A stretch of DNA of 64,000 nucleotides from Tachypleus tridentatus (Eukaryota > Arthropoda > Merostomata > Xiphosura > Limulidae), in NCBI RefSeq assembly GCF_004210375.1, contig NC_134830.1:68674326-68738325 (forward strand). The letters run 5' to 3'. This document shows, in pieces, positions 25,808 through 39,145 of this stretch. Under the pieces are notes generated by a model that had not been told where the DNA came from, ran no database searches, and saw only the letters and a list, made by a program, of their open reading frames with translations. Each line of letters opens with the position of its first letter. Position 1 is the stretch's first letter. A program made the position numbers and the translations under genes.

Positions 25808-28800
25808 CTAAAATATCAAAGTCTGGGATTTTAAAATTTTAAATTATCCATATTGTAATTGTTACTGACACTTAATTTTTTCTGCCCTCCAACTCTTTAC
25901 ACCCATTATGCCCTACAAGTAAAAAAAACAAAATCCTACAAAATCTGTTGCTGTTTAGGATGCATCAAAAAAAGGAAAGCATAGCTGCAACCACTTATAA
26001 TAAAAGTTTCAGTGTCATTTGGAGATGGATCATCAAATGAATCTGTAATAATAGCACAGTTCATAACACTTGACAATGTTTTGTGCTAAAAAATGGATGA
26101 TAGCTGTCAGGTATTTTGTTTCTACAGTTGTAATTTTAATTCCTAAAAGGCTTTAACAATACTGAAAACAGATGTGTATCAAGTAACAAGGTGTCAAGTA
26201 ACTGCCCACTCTCTCACGAAACAGAAGTAGTTTGACATGACAATGTAGTTATGCCATGGTTAAATATTTCAAAATAAATGTTAAAAGTATCAGTTAACAT
26301 ACTTATTATCCTAAAATCCAATAAAATATTTATACTGAACTATAGAAACCACAAATCATCTACAACCAACCAATGTATTGTGTGCACTTAACACAACAGG
26401 TTCACCAGAGGTTATAATTACATTATAGCTGGGAGATTAACCAACATAAATAACTTGTGAGCACCAGTTATATTGGCAAATATCATATAAAACAATTAAT
26501 TAATCAAAATTGCAATTAATGTCATAAAAATAATCAAATAGATAAAATGTCTTCCCTTTTCAGTCATAGGAAAAATGGTATGTTTGAGTTATTTTTTTTA
26601 ACTGCTGATCAAAATGAAGGCAATCAGCCAGCAGCATACAGTGCCAGCTCTTGAGCTACCTCAATGCAAAATAAACTATAAGTTCACTATTTGTTGTTTT
26701 TTATATTATGTTTAAAACTGGGCAACTCAATTATCTAAGAGGACAGATTTACTTTTTGATCAGTGTTATGTAAGTTATCAAATAATTGAAATTATGATTA
26801 CATCAATTAATCAAAACTACGATTAAATCAACTGCCATAAAAATTTTGGTCTTGATTTTTTTTCCCAACTAATCAGAGGGTTTTCAATTTTTTTCTTCTT
26901 CTTGAACTGAACTACTCACTAGAGGAGAGGTAATTGCCTAGTATGTTTCAGGAATCTTGTACTAATGTTTAATTTAACCAATTAATGAGGCTATCAATTG
27001 GTCAGTTCATGGATAAATATTACTAATTTTCCAGTTGTACTTATGTTTTTAATTTATAATTGCATAACTGTACTCTACTATTGATTAACATCTACAACTA
27101 TTTGTTACCTTGAAATTTATAATTTGCATAACTGTTGTCTTTAGGGTTAAATAAACTATAAATTTACTTTTTTGACAATGTGTGTATGTGTTATGTTTGT
27201 GACATTACACCTTTCACGTTCACAAGTTTGTACACCAGACAAAATAGTAACAGGCAGTAGCAAACTCAAATCTGTAACTCTCTGGTCATGAGGCAAATGC
27301 TCATGAAGCAATATTCTTTGTCTGCTCAGACATGCCAACCTTTTAACCCTTCATAAATGCAAACTAGATGTACTTGCACAGAATTCCCAGGCTTTTCTTT
27401 ATCAAGTGTAAATAAAACCAAAATTAAGAGTAATACATTTTAATTATTACTTTTGAAGTTCATACATTATACTGTGTTGTAGCCTACAGAGTCCATAATT
27501 ATCCTCATAATTTATGGCATATACATATTTTACTCACATCATGACATACAAATTGCAACATTAAGCATTCCTTATGAAATGTAACTTTAATGACTACTGA
27601 CTGACTTACAAACAACACACTACTGTATAGTGGTGATAATGGTTAGAGTAGTTAATGAACAATAATAAAATGAACACATTAATATAATATTAAACTTTAT
27701 ATGTACCAATCATATTATTAAGGTAACTACACAAACACTCGAAATACATATTTTCATCTTCAAGTACTTTGTATCATATTGAACAATATCATAACAACAT
27801 ACTCTGTGATTGGTGATATATAACCAGGCCTGCAAGTACAACATAGTTTAATAAATATTTGTAATATATAAACATATTACTTATATATAAATATATATAA
27901 TATTCAAAATTTTAAAGTACATTAAAATATTTAACATAACTTGTATTTTAAATATATGTATATACTACATGCAAATTTCAAGGTCATCAATACTAGTTAT
28001 GCATTTCTTCAGTGTTAATTTAATACACATTTTCATCATTAAACAGTGATCTCATTTTATTTTGAATATTATTAAACAGTTTGGTTTTGATACAAAATAA
28101 CTTTTGCTAAATACATTCTCTTACTAATTCAGAAATTTGAAATTCCCAAATTCTTCAGCTCTTGTTTCATGTATTAGTTTTATTTTTGTCTATTCCACAT
28201 ATTTTAGCTGAACATATATATAATTTACATAATATATCTAAATTTAAATATATTTGAGACAATTATATTTTTTATTCTATTATTATGCTAACTTTTGCTG
28301 ATAAGTATAAGTGAATAATTTATTCAGCATTGACCTCCAATATTTTTGTAAAAATTTCATGATTTTGCTTTCCTAAGACATAGAATTTGAAACTTGTATT
28401 TTTATAACATGCTTGTTTCAGTTAAGTAGCAGAACTCATACAAATATCCTTTGCTGGGTAACAGTTTCTCAAAGTATCAATTTTTAACAATGCTATCCTT
28501 TATAAATTATTAGCAAGGGTTGTAGCATTTAGCTCATAATTTTTGGCAATGTCTTTTACTTGGTGTTATTTCCGAGTAATGAGTTAACTCATTCAGAGAT
28601 ATAATTTAAAATGTAGGTATTAAGAGGTCTTTTGTATCCATTCTTTTGCATGTTATGACTAGGAAGTGTTTTGTTCATTTCAAAAGTCTTGCAAATAGCC
28701 AAACACGTACTTTGAGTATATGCACAATTATCAATCTAAACTGTAGAAATTTCAACTGTGACATTTATAAGCACAAACTTTTAAAATACAATACTGTGCA

Positions 28801-30756
28801 AATGGTGTAACACCCAGAAATAACACATTGTTTACAAAAGGTTTGTAAAATTTAGGTTCATTTTCTTTAATTTTGTGGATAGTGTTATTAAAATGTGTTG
28901 TTTAAAGAAAGTTTGTTTGGAAAACTGGGATTTGTGTCATCATAATACTGAGATATTAAAAGTATATAATTGTATGTACAATTTACAATTCAAAAAAGTA
29001 ACTTTCATTCACCACAACTTAAGTTTCACACTTCTACAATGTCTGCATATTACTGTGACACAGAAAAATTAAAATGTTATAATCTTCATATTTTTTAATA
29101 TTTACATCAATTAATTTGAGTTTTAGATAACAAGTTATAACTTAGTGTATATAATTTAATAATAATTTTTTTAAAGAACTATCAAATGTACTTAAGTGAA
29201 TTTGATGTGGTGCATATATAAAGAATAATTACTAATTCTCTAATGGATTACAAGACTACTCAGGAAATTGTGTATCAAAAATAAACTTTAGCCTATAGGC
29301 TTTATGCTAAGTAAATATACTCTAACAAGGGGAAAAACCATTTGTAATCGACCAGGTATAAAACTATACCATAAAAATAATAAAAATATTCTTTATTTTG
29401 ATAATGGAATATTAAAGTGCAGTTTAATGTTTTTTTTCATTGAAAATATTTTGAAAACATCCTAATTTATTATCTTAATTGTTACCATAAACACTTCTTT
29501 AATATGCAATTACAAAAACATGTTGTAAACACAGAAGTGTGTGGAACTAGCATTTTGCTAATTCAGAATAACGACTAATTTGATATCTATGATACTCCTG
29601 TTCTCCTTTACCTCTAAAGAAGTTAAATGCACATGCTATGTTATTTATTGTTACTTTTTATAGTTAAGATGCACCTAAAATATACATATGCTTGACTGCC
29701 AAAATATAGTTGTATACATTCTGTTCATCATGTGATTCATTGCAATGACATAGTTGTGTTCATAAAAAATCAAAAAGTCAATCCCAAGAAATAAACATAT
29801 GTAAGTTATGTTAACCTATACCTACTAGTAATCTCACTAGTTAGTGTTGCTTAGTATCTATCTTATTTATAATTAATGTCAATAAGTAGTTGAATTTTTC
29901 AATAACAAATATTCTAGTAATATTTCAGTGGAAAAACTAAAAGAATACAATCATATTTTCAGCTTGTTACTGGTGTTATGCTTTGCCACATGTATGGTGT
30001 ATTTTAGGTACAACAGTTTACGATTAAAAATAACTTAATCCCAAGTTTGTACACCTAAAGACAGGATTTCCTTTACCCATTAATATTTTATTGTCATCAC
30101 TTTCGGAATAAATTATTTTTAAGGCATTTCACATTTTTTAAGCCAGAAATTTTAAAGTTAATTGTACATGTTAATTCTACATCTTTTTTCAATAATTTTA
30201 ACCCCAAAAGTTACATTACCCATGAAGAAAAAATTCAAAAAAAAAGTTTTAATTTCTGTACAACTTTAAAAGTGTTACCTATAACAACACACATTCATTA
30301 TTTTTAAAGAATTTTTCTGTATATCTCTAAGAACAACTATGTTTTGTTGAGGAACTATCATATCTTTAAAATATATCATTCATTTCTTACTTTTAATGCA
30401 TTTCTCCTTTTTGTCTTTTGAAGGTATAATCTTAGTTCACCATTAAATAGTCAAGATATCTTGCCTTCTTTCTTCAGGTTATACTTCACATGAAATGATG
30501 CCTGTATTCCTTCACATTAAATGAGTGACGTATTGTAAAAATATTTCAAGTTGAGTTATATAAACCATACAACATGCAATGTTCTCTCATGTCATTGGTT
30601 CCATAACTGTAACACTGTCTCAGTTTCACTAGATAATGCAATTTCTAATATATAACCTTGCAAATGGTTCTAATAAGCAAATTGCAATTTCACTTGTAAA
30701 ATACAACTACTGAACAAATTATTCCTTAGACATCAACAAGTGAAATCATGTCTTAC

Positions 30757-30821
30757 CTTGACACTTTAAAATGAATGGTTTTAACAACAAGACAACTAAT
30801 ACCAATTTTAAACAGTATCAT
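30757..30821 (-). other. Possible first coding exon (speculative)
   Basis: ATG at 30821 followed by 21 open codons to donor TCAAG|GTAAGA, phase 2, which matches the start phase of the 25.8-kb candidate. It sits just inside the right edge of the CpG-poor island, where a minus-strand gene would begin. The hydrophobic start (MILFKIGISCLVV) could be a signal or anchor. Chance is a real alternative. Confidence 0.15.
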
Positions 30822-31459
30822 ACTTACCACATTTTGTAGTGATAAACAATACACTGATAACTGAAGCTATTTAAAGATGATGCCCTTACATTAAAAAAAC
30901 TAGTGCATTGTTCAACAACTTACCTTAAATGTGAAAAATACATAAGAAATCCTATAAAGAATTCTATACATATGTAGAAAATATAGATGTGGCTATGCAC
31001 AATCTAATCTCTTCAAATATACTTCAGTTATGGTAATTTCAACTTTTGTTAAAGGTAAGTATGCTTCAGCTATTACTTGGTAACAAACCTCTCATCTTAT
31101 AGACCTTTGTCCTTTCTATTTTGCTATATGTGCATATTTTCAAATAATACTTGTTTACAATTTTTAAAATACTGAAACAACTGCAGTAGTAAGTATGTTT
31201 TGGTCATTACTTGAATGCAAATTTCCAAACTTATAATTATAGACTCTCATCCTAATTTATTTTATAGGTATTTAAAATGTTTTTTTTCAATTCTTGAAGT
31301 ACTTTTAACAGATTTTCTTACAGCTATTCAACAATATACTAACAGCAACTTAATTTAATCAAATGTAAAAACTTATCAGTAGACAATGCTCTAAACTACA
31401 ATAAGTGTATTACTAATAATAATACTATTTCAATACACTAAATAATTACACTAGTTTAA

Positions 31460-33610
31460 ACGCATTTGAACTCTAGTGTTTGAGAATGTGGAGAGTAGAA
31501 TATATTTATTTCCTGGCACTGTGACAGTAAACTTCATAGAAATAACGAAAGTGAATATAAATTGTAAGTAAAATAAAGGAACAAATCAGTTAAAAGTAAA
31601 ACATTTGTATTCCATTTCGAGGATTTTTAATTTTATTGATTCTATTCCTTTACTGACTGATGAGTAATGGTACTGGTATACACACATTAGACATTTGATG
31701 CTTCATTTAAAGTCGCAACAAAAATGAAAACTCAAATTCAAAATGAAATGCTTCAAACTCAAGAGTTCAAATGGAATCATCTTGAAGTGGACGATAAGAA
31801 ATAATCTTGTACTACATTTTCAGCAACGTTAGTGATAATGCTACTAGTAGTCAAGAGCAATAATGCGTGCTTAGGCCTATACAGAATGCTATAGTTAACG
31901 TTAAACGTATCGTTACTACTAGTACTACTCGTTTAAACACCTATGATTATACTCAACTTTCAAGATTTATCAATCAGTCTACACTAAAATTTATTTTTCA
32001 GTCTAAGAATTATCATCTTTATTTACTCACGTATAACAGAGAGCTTTTGACTTACTTAAAGCTCCAATATTCAAACTTGAAACGTTAACACGAATTTCAC
32101 AAACAACTTATTACAAACCAAAAAGTTCAATTTTTTGACTTCGGTTCACTGAGATTTTTACTTATACTGATAGTTCAATAGTGCCATCTAGAATCACAAA
32201 TTCTACACACAATATTATGCCAGAAAATCACTAGAATACAATTAGTAAAGCTAATTTAATGAACATAAACATTCCAATCTTCAGTTTATGTTGCGACAGT
32301 ATATGATTGTTTCTAACGTTTGTTTGTTTTATTTCACGCAAGTTTGTATGAGAGCTGTACTTGTCTGACCGATAAATAAGGTTTGAGCTTCACTCTTATA
32401 ATGCAACTATGATCTTAAAGTACTTTGTACAATTTTTTATACTTTTTTTGTCGATTGTGAGAAAAGATAATTGGAGCCTCAGGTCCACAATCCAAATTTC
32501 AAACCACAGGCTCATGATCGGGTTATTACCAACGTTAAAGATATAATATATAGGTATCACCTTTACATCCTGTCTTTTATTGGGACCAGGCGTGCCCTAT
32601 TGTTGAATTGTGAATCGGAAGGTACAATACGCCAACCCTGATGTGCCCTCGAGAATGATCTACATTATCAGTTGTAGAAGTTTTGTAATTGTAGCAGTGT
32701 GGTAATTGTAGCTTTACATAAGACAGTTTCGTTTAAATTAGGTAAATATTTTGTAATGACAAAAAACAAACGTTTTCAATAAGATATAAACGCATATCTG
32801 TAAAAATTGCCTTTATTGGAGAATCAGATTAGATTAACGAAAACAAATTTGGCACAATTAACGAATAAAACTCTATTTTTATTGTGTTTACCGGAAATAT
32901 ATCTTTAAATGTGTTCAGAAAATAATTCGATATTAGACAAGAGTTGTAATTCATGCAACTTAATTGCAAATTTGAGAAGTTGTGATATGAAGAACATGGG
33001 TGCAAGGTTGAAGAAAATATTATTCACTTAAAGTGTTTTTAGAAAACGTTTTGATATACTTCCTTACAGTTTCGTCTGTTCTTTGTGGGCCGCTAACCAT
33101 CACATAAGTAAGCGTTAAGTATTAGAAAATATAGATCATTGCAGTTAATTACTGAGATTTTGAAAATGGTGGATTTTTTTGGTTCACTTAATATTTCAGT
33201 CAGAGAAGTATAAATGCTAATGACTAGATTCCTCAATAGATGAAACTCTGTTCCACTCTTTTAACCATTTGATCATCTAAAAAGCTGTTCATTTCAAATA
33301 TTCGTGTTATTTTGTAGGTAACCGTCAAAGGAGAGAAGTTAACCTGCTAAAAATTAGAGGTTCTCAGATCTCAGGCTTGGATGTAGATATTCATACGAGT
33401 TGCGACAGTTAAGCAGCAAAGAAGAAGACAAGACATAGAACAAATGTATAATGCTACTTTCACTATCATCACTACAAATAAACAATACAATAACTAAACA
33501 ATAAACTATTGGTCAAGTGATAATTAAATGTGAGTGTATAACTGACGAGAGCCGAAGAAGGCATTATTAGAAAAACTCCTGTCAATGCGTGTGAAAAAAG
33601 TGAAAATGAA
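31460..33610. other. Right border of the CpG-poor island
   Basis: CpG density returns to the level of the rest of the window. If a minus-strand methylated gene fills the island, its promoter should lie here. I see no clear TATA box or initiator. The ORF at 31867-32088 lacks support. Confidence 0.4.
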
Positions 33611-33618
33611 AATTTATT

Positions 33619-33762
33619 CTCAAGGCAACTGGTACAGGCATTAAAACTTTAATTAAAATAAAGTACAGAACAACTTTAGCCTGAGGATGGCCTAAGAAGG
33701 CCGACACATTATTCTGTACTATATTTACTTAAAGTTTTAATGCTCATACCAGCCATCTTGAG
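33619..33762. mobile_element. Foldback MITE (about 50-bp arms)
   Basis: Left arm 33619-33672 and right arm 33711-33762 are inverted copies (TCAAG...CTGGTA...CATTAAAACTTTAA...GTACAGAA). The centre carries CCTGAGGATGGCCTAAGAAG. Related sequences lie at 3.4 and 36.8 kb. Confidence 0.7.
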
Positions 33763-35338
33763 AAAACAGAAGTGAGATTAAGGAAACGAAAATATTAAGT
33801 GTCGTGTTGATTTAATTTATCTAAATACTCTATGTAAAACCCGAATAATAACTTGTATTTTATTAATTAAGTTTTAAAAACTTTAAACTTTGATCAGTGA
33901 AACCAATGCTACATCCTAAATCTGTTCACCCTTGATACCGTGAAGCAACAAAAACGTAAATTTAGAGTGAACAAAAGCGACAATAACACTTTAAATAGTG
34001 TTAGTAGCAAGCACGAGAATAATAACAACTTTAAGAGCGTAGTAAACTTACGAGTCGATCCGTCTGTTAGCTTAAGGTTATTATGAAAGTAAAAATATAA
34101 AGAATTTCTACTTGGTACTTATTGGTACAGCACTGCGAAAAACAGCTGAAAACTATGTCATCTATTTAGAAACCTGTGTAAATCCTTCGTGAAATCTATG
34201 CCATTTTCTGCAAAAGCTGTGTCATATATCTGCTCTTCAAAACCACCACTCTGTCATAAATTTGTCAATAAGCCCTTTAGTTTTTAACATACACACACAA
34301 AAGTGATTGATTCTTGTTAGAATAACTGGCCTATAGACATAGAATGTCAAGAGCGTCTATTTGAAACTATCGTTTGACTGACTGACAAACAATAAGTTAA
34401 CTAGCTAATTAAAAATATTATTATAAGAGACTAGAACTATTAATACCCACATAACCTTGTTTACTTAAGGAAAGCTAAAGTTAGTAACTCATTTGAAAGT
34501 CTCTCTGAATCCAATCAGAGAATATGAAAAAAACACATAATTTTGAACCTTTGACTTCATAAATAAAAAAGGTGGAAAACATAAACATTTTTGTAGATTA
34601 TCTAAATGTAGGCATGAAAATATAATCTTTGCATCTTAATTTCACTTGTTTCTGTATTTTTTGACGATTCCAGCTCCTTTTGTACAAAAAAATATCAAGT
34701 TTTATTAATCTTGTCGTATTTTAGTCCGGAAAATTATATAGAATGCTAAAATTTAAATCAAAAGTTACGCGATTTGAGAGGTGATGTTCTAGCTTCGAGA
34801 CTTCATGACAACAAGATAAACTGTATCAATTAATGTTGTTCTATAAAAAGACAATGATTGTTTGTTGATACTAGATGATCACTTTGAAAAAATATGAAAT
34901 TGTTATTTTTAGAATTGATATTGAGAATGACTGAGATAAAAAATAACGAACAAAACAAGATTTGCTAAATTTAAGCTAAAATATGTTTTCCTGGGTATGT
35001 ATTTAAGTGGATTTTAAACTTTAATGTGGAGTTAAAGGTAACGTTTACGAAAACAAGTTATACGCATTAAAATATTTTGGTGTTAAAAGAAAATAGGCTT
35101 GGCTTTGCAACAATATTAGCGCTACTTTGTTGTTATTTTAAATGGTTTATTACAATCTGATTAGTTGTAGTGTTTCTGTTATTCAAAAATAGTTTAGCAG
35201 CTTTGTTCGAACGTAAAGATGCATTTTCACTGATCCTATTAACAGATCTTGTTACAAATCTAAATTTAACAAGTATTTTACATAACTCTCAACAATACTT
35301 AGTCAGTGGAACATCTTTGAAAGTGTTATAGTAAATAA

Positions 35339-35460
35339 GTGTGTGTGTTTTGTTATTGCAAAGCCACGTCGGGATTTCTGCTATGTCCATCGAGGAGAAT
35401 CGTACTCTTGATTTTAGCGTTGTAAATCTCAAGATTTGACTCTGTACCCCCGCAGGACTG
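35339..35460 (-). mobile_element. SINE-B copy
   Basis: Reverse copy: GTGTGTGTTTTGTTATTGCA, AGGAGAATCGTACTCTTGAT, GCGTTGTAAATCTCAAG, ending CCCCCGCAGGAC. Confidence 0.7.
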
Positions 35461-36107
35461 TGGTAAATAAATAACAATAGATGAAAATTAAAAAAGTATT
35501 TATTTTGGGTGATTATTCTGATAATACGAGGAATGAGGTATATATTTTGCAAACATTTAATTTTTGTTTAATGGTATTGTTTCGGCAAATCGTTTTAAAA
35601 GTATAACAACCATTATTTGACATTTTTACTTAAAAAGTGATGCAGCTGGTTAGATTTTTATTTTGCTGATAAGTTATCGGGTGGCGCAGAATTAAGTCTT
35701 AGGGATTACAGTGTTAAAATTTGTAATTTTATACTTGCAACATATATAGTGCAGTTAGCCATTGTATAGATTTGCTCTCAAAGAAACAAACTATCTTATC
35801 AATAAGTATGTTCAAAATTGATAAAATATAAATAGATAGACAGTACTTATGTATCGTAGATTTTAATTGAAACATTATAAATTCTAAATGCTCAAAACAA
35901 CTCATACAGACTAAAATAACAACTCGTATATATTTGTCCAATCATAAGATACTTTCTGAGTTACTAGTCGATAACTAATCCATGCATGTAGACAATAATA
36001 TAAATATAGAACAATGTGTAAACATTTTTGGTCAAGACTGCGTTGTTTCTATATCTCAACATGAGTTACAGTTATCGTTTTACCATAAGCCGTGCTAGAA
36101 AAGTAGA

Positions 36108-36235
36108 GTTTGTTTGTTACAAAGATACAAAACTGGCTGGCTATCAGTGCTGTGTCCATTGCGAGTATCGATACTCGATTTTTAGCGTTGTAAGCCTTTA
36201 TATATTTGCCACTGAGCCACAAGGGGCAATAACAC
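36108..36235 (-). mobile_element. SINE-C copy
   Basis: Third tRNA-derived family. Reverse: GCGAGTATCGATACTCGATT (B box region), TTAGCGTTGTAAGCC, ending CACTGAGCCACAAGGGG. Confidence 0.6.
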
Positions 36236-36617
36236 TGATATCGTTTTCTTTAATTTTTTATTTCATTATGTTTCTTAGTTAACGAAGTGTGCCTGCTGGA
36301 TTATGGTTAATTTACTATAGTTACAAGTCAATAACCATGATATATTTTATTTCTCGCATAATTACAATTTGAAATGAATTATTAAAAATTAAAACACACA
36401 GATTAATTGAAACATTTCATTTCTTTGTGAATATAGAAGAATGCAGGATAAAATGTAAAGCGTAAAATAAACACACACTCATTAATTTTACTCAAAATAA
36501 ACCTCTCAGTAAAAGTTTTGTGTGAATATCAAAACAGCTAAATAAACAGTAAAATATTATATAACTGATAAGTTAGCACTTAAAATATTTATAGTAAAGA
36601 AATATCATGAAAAAATT

Positions 36618-36642
36618 AATATATATATATATATATATATAT
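36618..36642 (+). repeat. (TA)n microsatellite
   Basis: About twelve uninterrupted TA units. Confidence 0.9.
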
Positions 36643-36820
36643 GAAAATATAAAAGAAAACGTAATTTTTATTTAAAATAAGTACTAAGAAATACAGTTTA
36701 CATATAGCTGCATCTTTTACCTATTCAAAAATTGTTTTGCACGTTATCACGAATTACTCTACTCAAAACTATTATGCCTGTTCTTGATGACGAGAAACCC
36801 ACTTGAAATAAAAATGTATC

Positions 36821-36973
36821 TCAGAACGGCTGGTGTGTGTATTAACACTTTATTGATAAGCAGAGAACAACGTTTCGATCTTCCTATCCTACCTTATTAA
36901 CCTTCAGGTTAATAAAAACCTGTTGTTCTCTGCTTATCAATAAAATTATTTGTTCTCATACCAGCCGTTCTGA
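36821..36973. mobile_element. Foldback MITE, second member
   Basis: Left arm 36821-36872 (TCAGAACGGCTGGT...GATAAGCAGAGAACAAC) and right arm 36922-36973 are inverted copies. The centre contains TTAACCTTCAGGTTAA. It shares the preceding GACGAGAAACCCACTTGAA block with the 3.4-kb copy. Confidence 0.75.
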
Positions 36974-37029
36974 AATACATTAATATGTCTATTGTCGGTT
37001 GATGTTTCGTGTTCTACGCGTGTATGGTT

Positions 37030-37130
37030 AGGGTTTGTTTTCGCGCCAATCTAAAACAATACGCTATCTGTGATCTGTTCACCAACTGGAATCGAATTTC
37101 GGATTTTAGCTGACTCACGTGAGGACTAGG
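37030..37130 (-). mobile_element. SINE-C-like remnant
   Basis: Reverse: ACGCTATCTGTGATCTGTTC, GGAATCGAATTTCGGATTTT, TCACGTGAGGAC. Diverged. Confidence 0.4.
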
Positions 37131-37496
37131 ATTAGGCTTAAGCACATATGTATGTTAATCATTTATACTTTGTAGTGCATTTGACAAGAAATTACACTTT
37201 TGAAACATGCATTAGTTGCCGATAAAAGTGCATATTTGAAATGTTCTGCACATTTTATTGTTACTTGATATCAATCCAACTAATTAAAGAAACACCGTAT
37301 AAAGTTGTTTAAAAAATAGTTATAAAAGGCGTACAAACAATCCTAATCTGAGGTTTATAAAATCACAATTTGTTAGTAAAGGTTTTAATTATCTTATTAA
37401 TATCATAACATAATTTAGTTAGTTTTTACATGCAACTTTGTGTTAATTCCATTAACTACTTGTATTTTTCACTTAATTTCTTCTACCTAAGACTAG

Positions 37497-37572
37497 AAAC
37501 CGGGTTTCGAAAAACGTGGGCAGGTCACTGATAGCGTTTGTGTGGTTTTGTGTTTTAACTTCAAAACAAACA
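37497..37572 (+). mobile_element. SINE-C 3' fragment
   Basis: AACCGGGTTTCGAAAAACGT then GTTTTAACTTCAAAACAAAC. Confidence 0.4.
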
Positions 37573-37674
37573 AACTTGCTACTTTAAGATAAAATATAAT
37601 TTTTGTAACAGTTAATACAAAATTAACTCTACATTCTCGAAATATGTTGAATAAAAACGTTTTTATGTTTTTCA

Positions 37675-37807
37675 TTCCATTCATTATCAGTCCAATGAAG
37701 TTAAACTTACAGGGTTACACATATAACTTCAATCTATTTTATTGGTTATGAATAAAGTAATACCCATATTTGCCCATGGAGACAATCTTTGAAACCACTG
37801 CGACTAA
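37675..37807 (+). repeat. 133-bp segment duplicated at 46842
   Basis: Matches 46842-46980 essentially base for base, except for a 6-bp ATTATA present only in the other copy. Begins TTCCATTCATTATCAGTCC and ends CACTGCGACTAA. The flanks do not match. Confidence 0.9.
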
Positions 37808-38492
37808 TGTGAAAACAAAATGTTATCGCTTTTGCTGTATTTATGTGTTTTTAACAAAAGTAATTTGTTCTTCCAAATTAATCCCCATTTAATTTTAAAT
37901 GTTAACTGAATAAAAACAAATAAATATTTTCATGTAGAAATTAAACTAATTGTAATATATGATGATCATATTGTCCTATGATTTTTTTTTGGTTAAAGAA
38001 AAATTCGTAAGACAGAAATTAATATAAACTAATTCGATTACGTTCAAATGAGAATAATGATTACTTAATAAGAAATAATGAAAAGCGGTAAGTTTAATAC
38101 AACACCAAATGTAAATTTAATTAGAACATTGGAGTTCTTCTTACGTGAATTATCAATGATTAAAGTTCGTAGTATTTTTTGTTTCTTTTTATATGGAGAG
38201 CAGTATTATTAAATAAATATGGTATTTTAAAGTTTATTATTTACATATTTATGTCATATTTTTAGTAAAGAGATTTATTTTCTTAAAACCTCGGTGGATT
38301 TTATTTAAGAACCTTTTTTTTTTTCTAAAATAATATAACTTAAATTTTCTTATGATTACATTGCGTTGCAAAATAAAGAAAAGAAAAGTGTTTACGTTTG
38401 TTGTATAGTGTGTCGAAAATACTTAAAACTGGATACAACACTGCGATATGTTTGTAACACCGGAAATTGTTTCTTTTATAATTGTTGCACAA

Positions 38493-38570
38493 CAGCGGTT
38501 TTCAACTCTGCTGCAGTGGAGGTTCACACAGAATTTTGAGTGTGGTCTCGATGACTAAAACTAGTCCTCA
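38493..38570 (+). mobile_element. Possible second hAT-like end
   Basis: CAGCGGTTTTCAACTCTG followed by GGTTCACACAGAATTTTGAG resembles a diverged hAT terminus. Weak. Confidence 0.25.
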
Positions 38571-38867
38571 AATACTTTATTGGTATTAAACACTAAAGAA
38601 ATAGGTAAAACCACCTGCCTGGTGGTTGGCAGGCCTGTCGGAACTGTCGCAAATGCCGCCAGTTAAATAACCTAGATGGACATAAGAAGACTACTAAATG
38701 CATTAACTGCAGCCATTGGTAGAAATAGACAATTTATAATTTCTTCTTTCATTTGGGAATGATCTGGGCAAATTCAGTGAATGACTAAGCATTGAAAAAT
38801 GAGTTGTTTTAATGGAAAGAAGAAAACCATTCACATATGATAATATTTTTTGTATATATTTTCTTGA

Positions 38868-39145
38868 TTGTTTGTTTGTTTTTGGAATTTCGCACAAAGC
38901 TACTCGAGGACTATCTGTGCTAGCCGTCCCTAATTTAGCAGTGTAAGACTAGAGGGAAGGCAGCTAGTCATCACCACCCACCGCCAACTCTTGGGCTACT
39001 CTTTTACCAACGAATAGTGGGATTGACCGTCACATTATACGCCCCCACGGCTGGGAGGGCGAGCATGTTTAGCGCGACGCGGGCGCGAACCCGCGACCCT
39101 CAGATTACGAGTCGCACGCCTTACGCGCTTGGCCATGCCAGGCCC
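38868..39145 (-). mobile_element. SINE-A copy (young, perfect 12-bp duplication)
   Basis: Flanked by ATATTTTCTTGA at 38856-38867 and 39146-39157. Body retains CpGs (GCGCGACGCGGGCGCGAACC) and the intact core. The tRNA-like head lies at the right. Confidence 0.93.

Larger units (their letters stand above)
12330..31450. other. CpG-poor, SINE-poor compositional island
   Basis: By eye this 19-kb stretch has about 45 CpG sites, whereas the DNA on both sides has roughly 15 or more per kb. TG and CA replace CG even inside its one SINE (22.28 kb). In invertebrates with mosaic methylation such depletion marks germline-methylated gene bodies. Purines dominate the plus strand from about 15 to 25.4 kb and T dominates from about 26 to 31 kb. 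Apart from the exon candidates listed, I see only unique AT-rich DNA and poly-A or AAT runs. Confidence 0.75.
33770..36780. other. Intergenic, SINE-B and SINE-C copies only
   Basis: No exon-like structure. The ORF at 36028-36282 reads through a SINE-C copy and the one at 35289-35552 through a SINE-B copy. Confidence 0.5.

Noticed and set aside
31020..31070. Exon with a perfect AAAG|GTAAGTATG donor on the plus strand
   Set aside because: The open stretch before it is only about 25 nt, and a related sequence 130 bp away suggests a local repeat.
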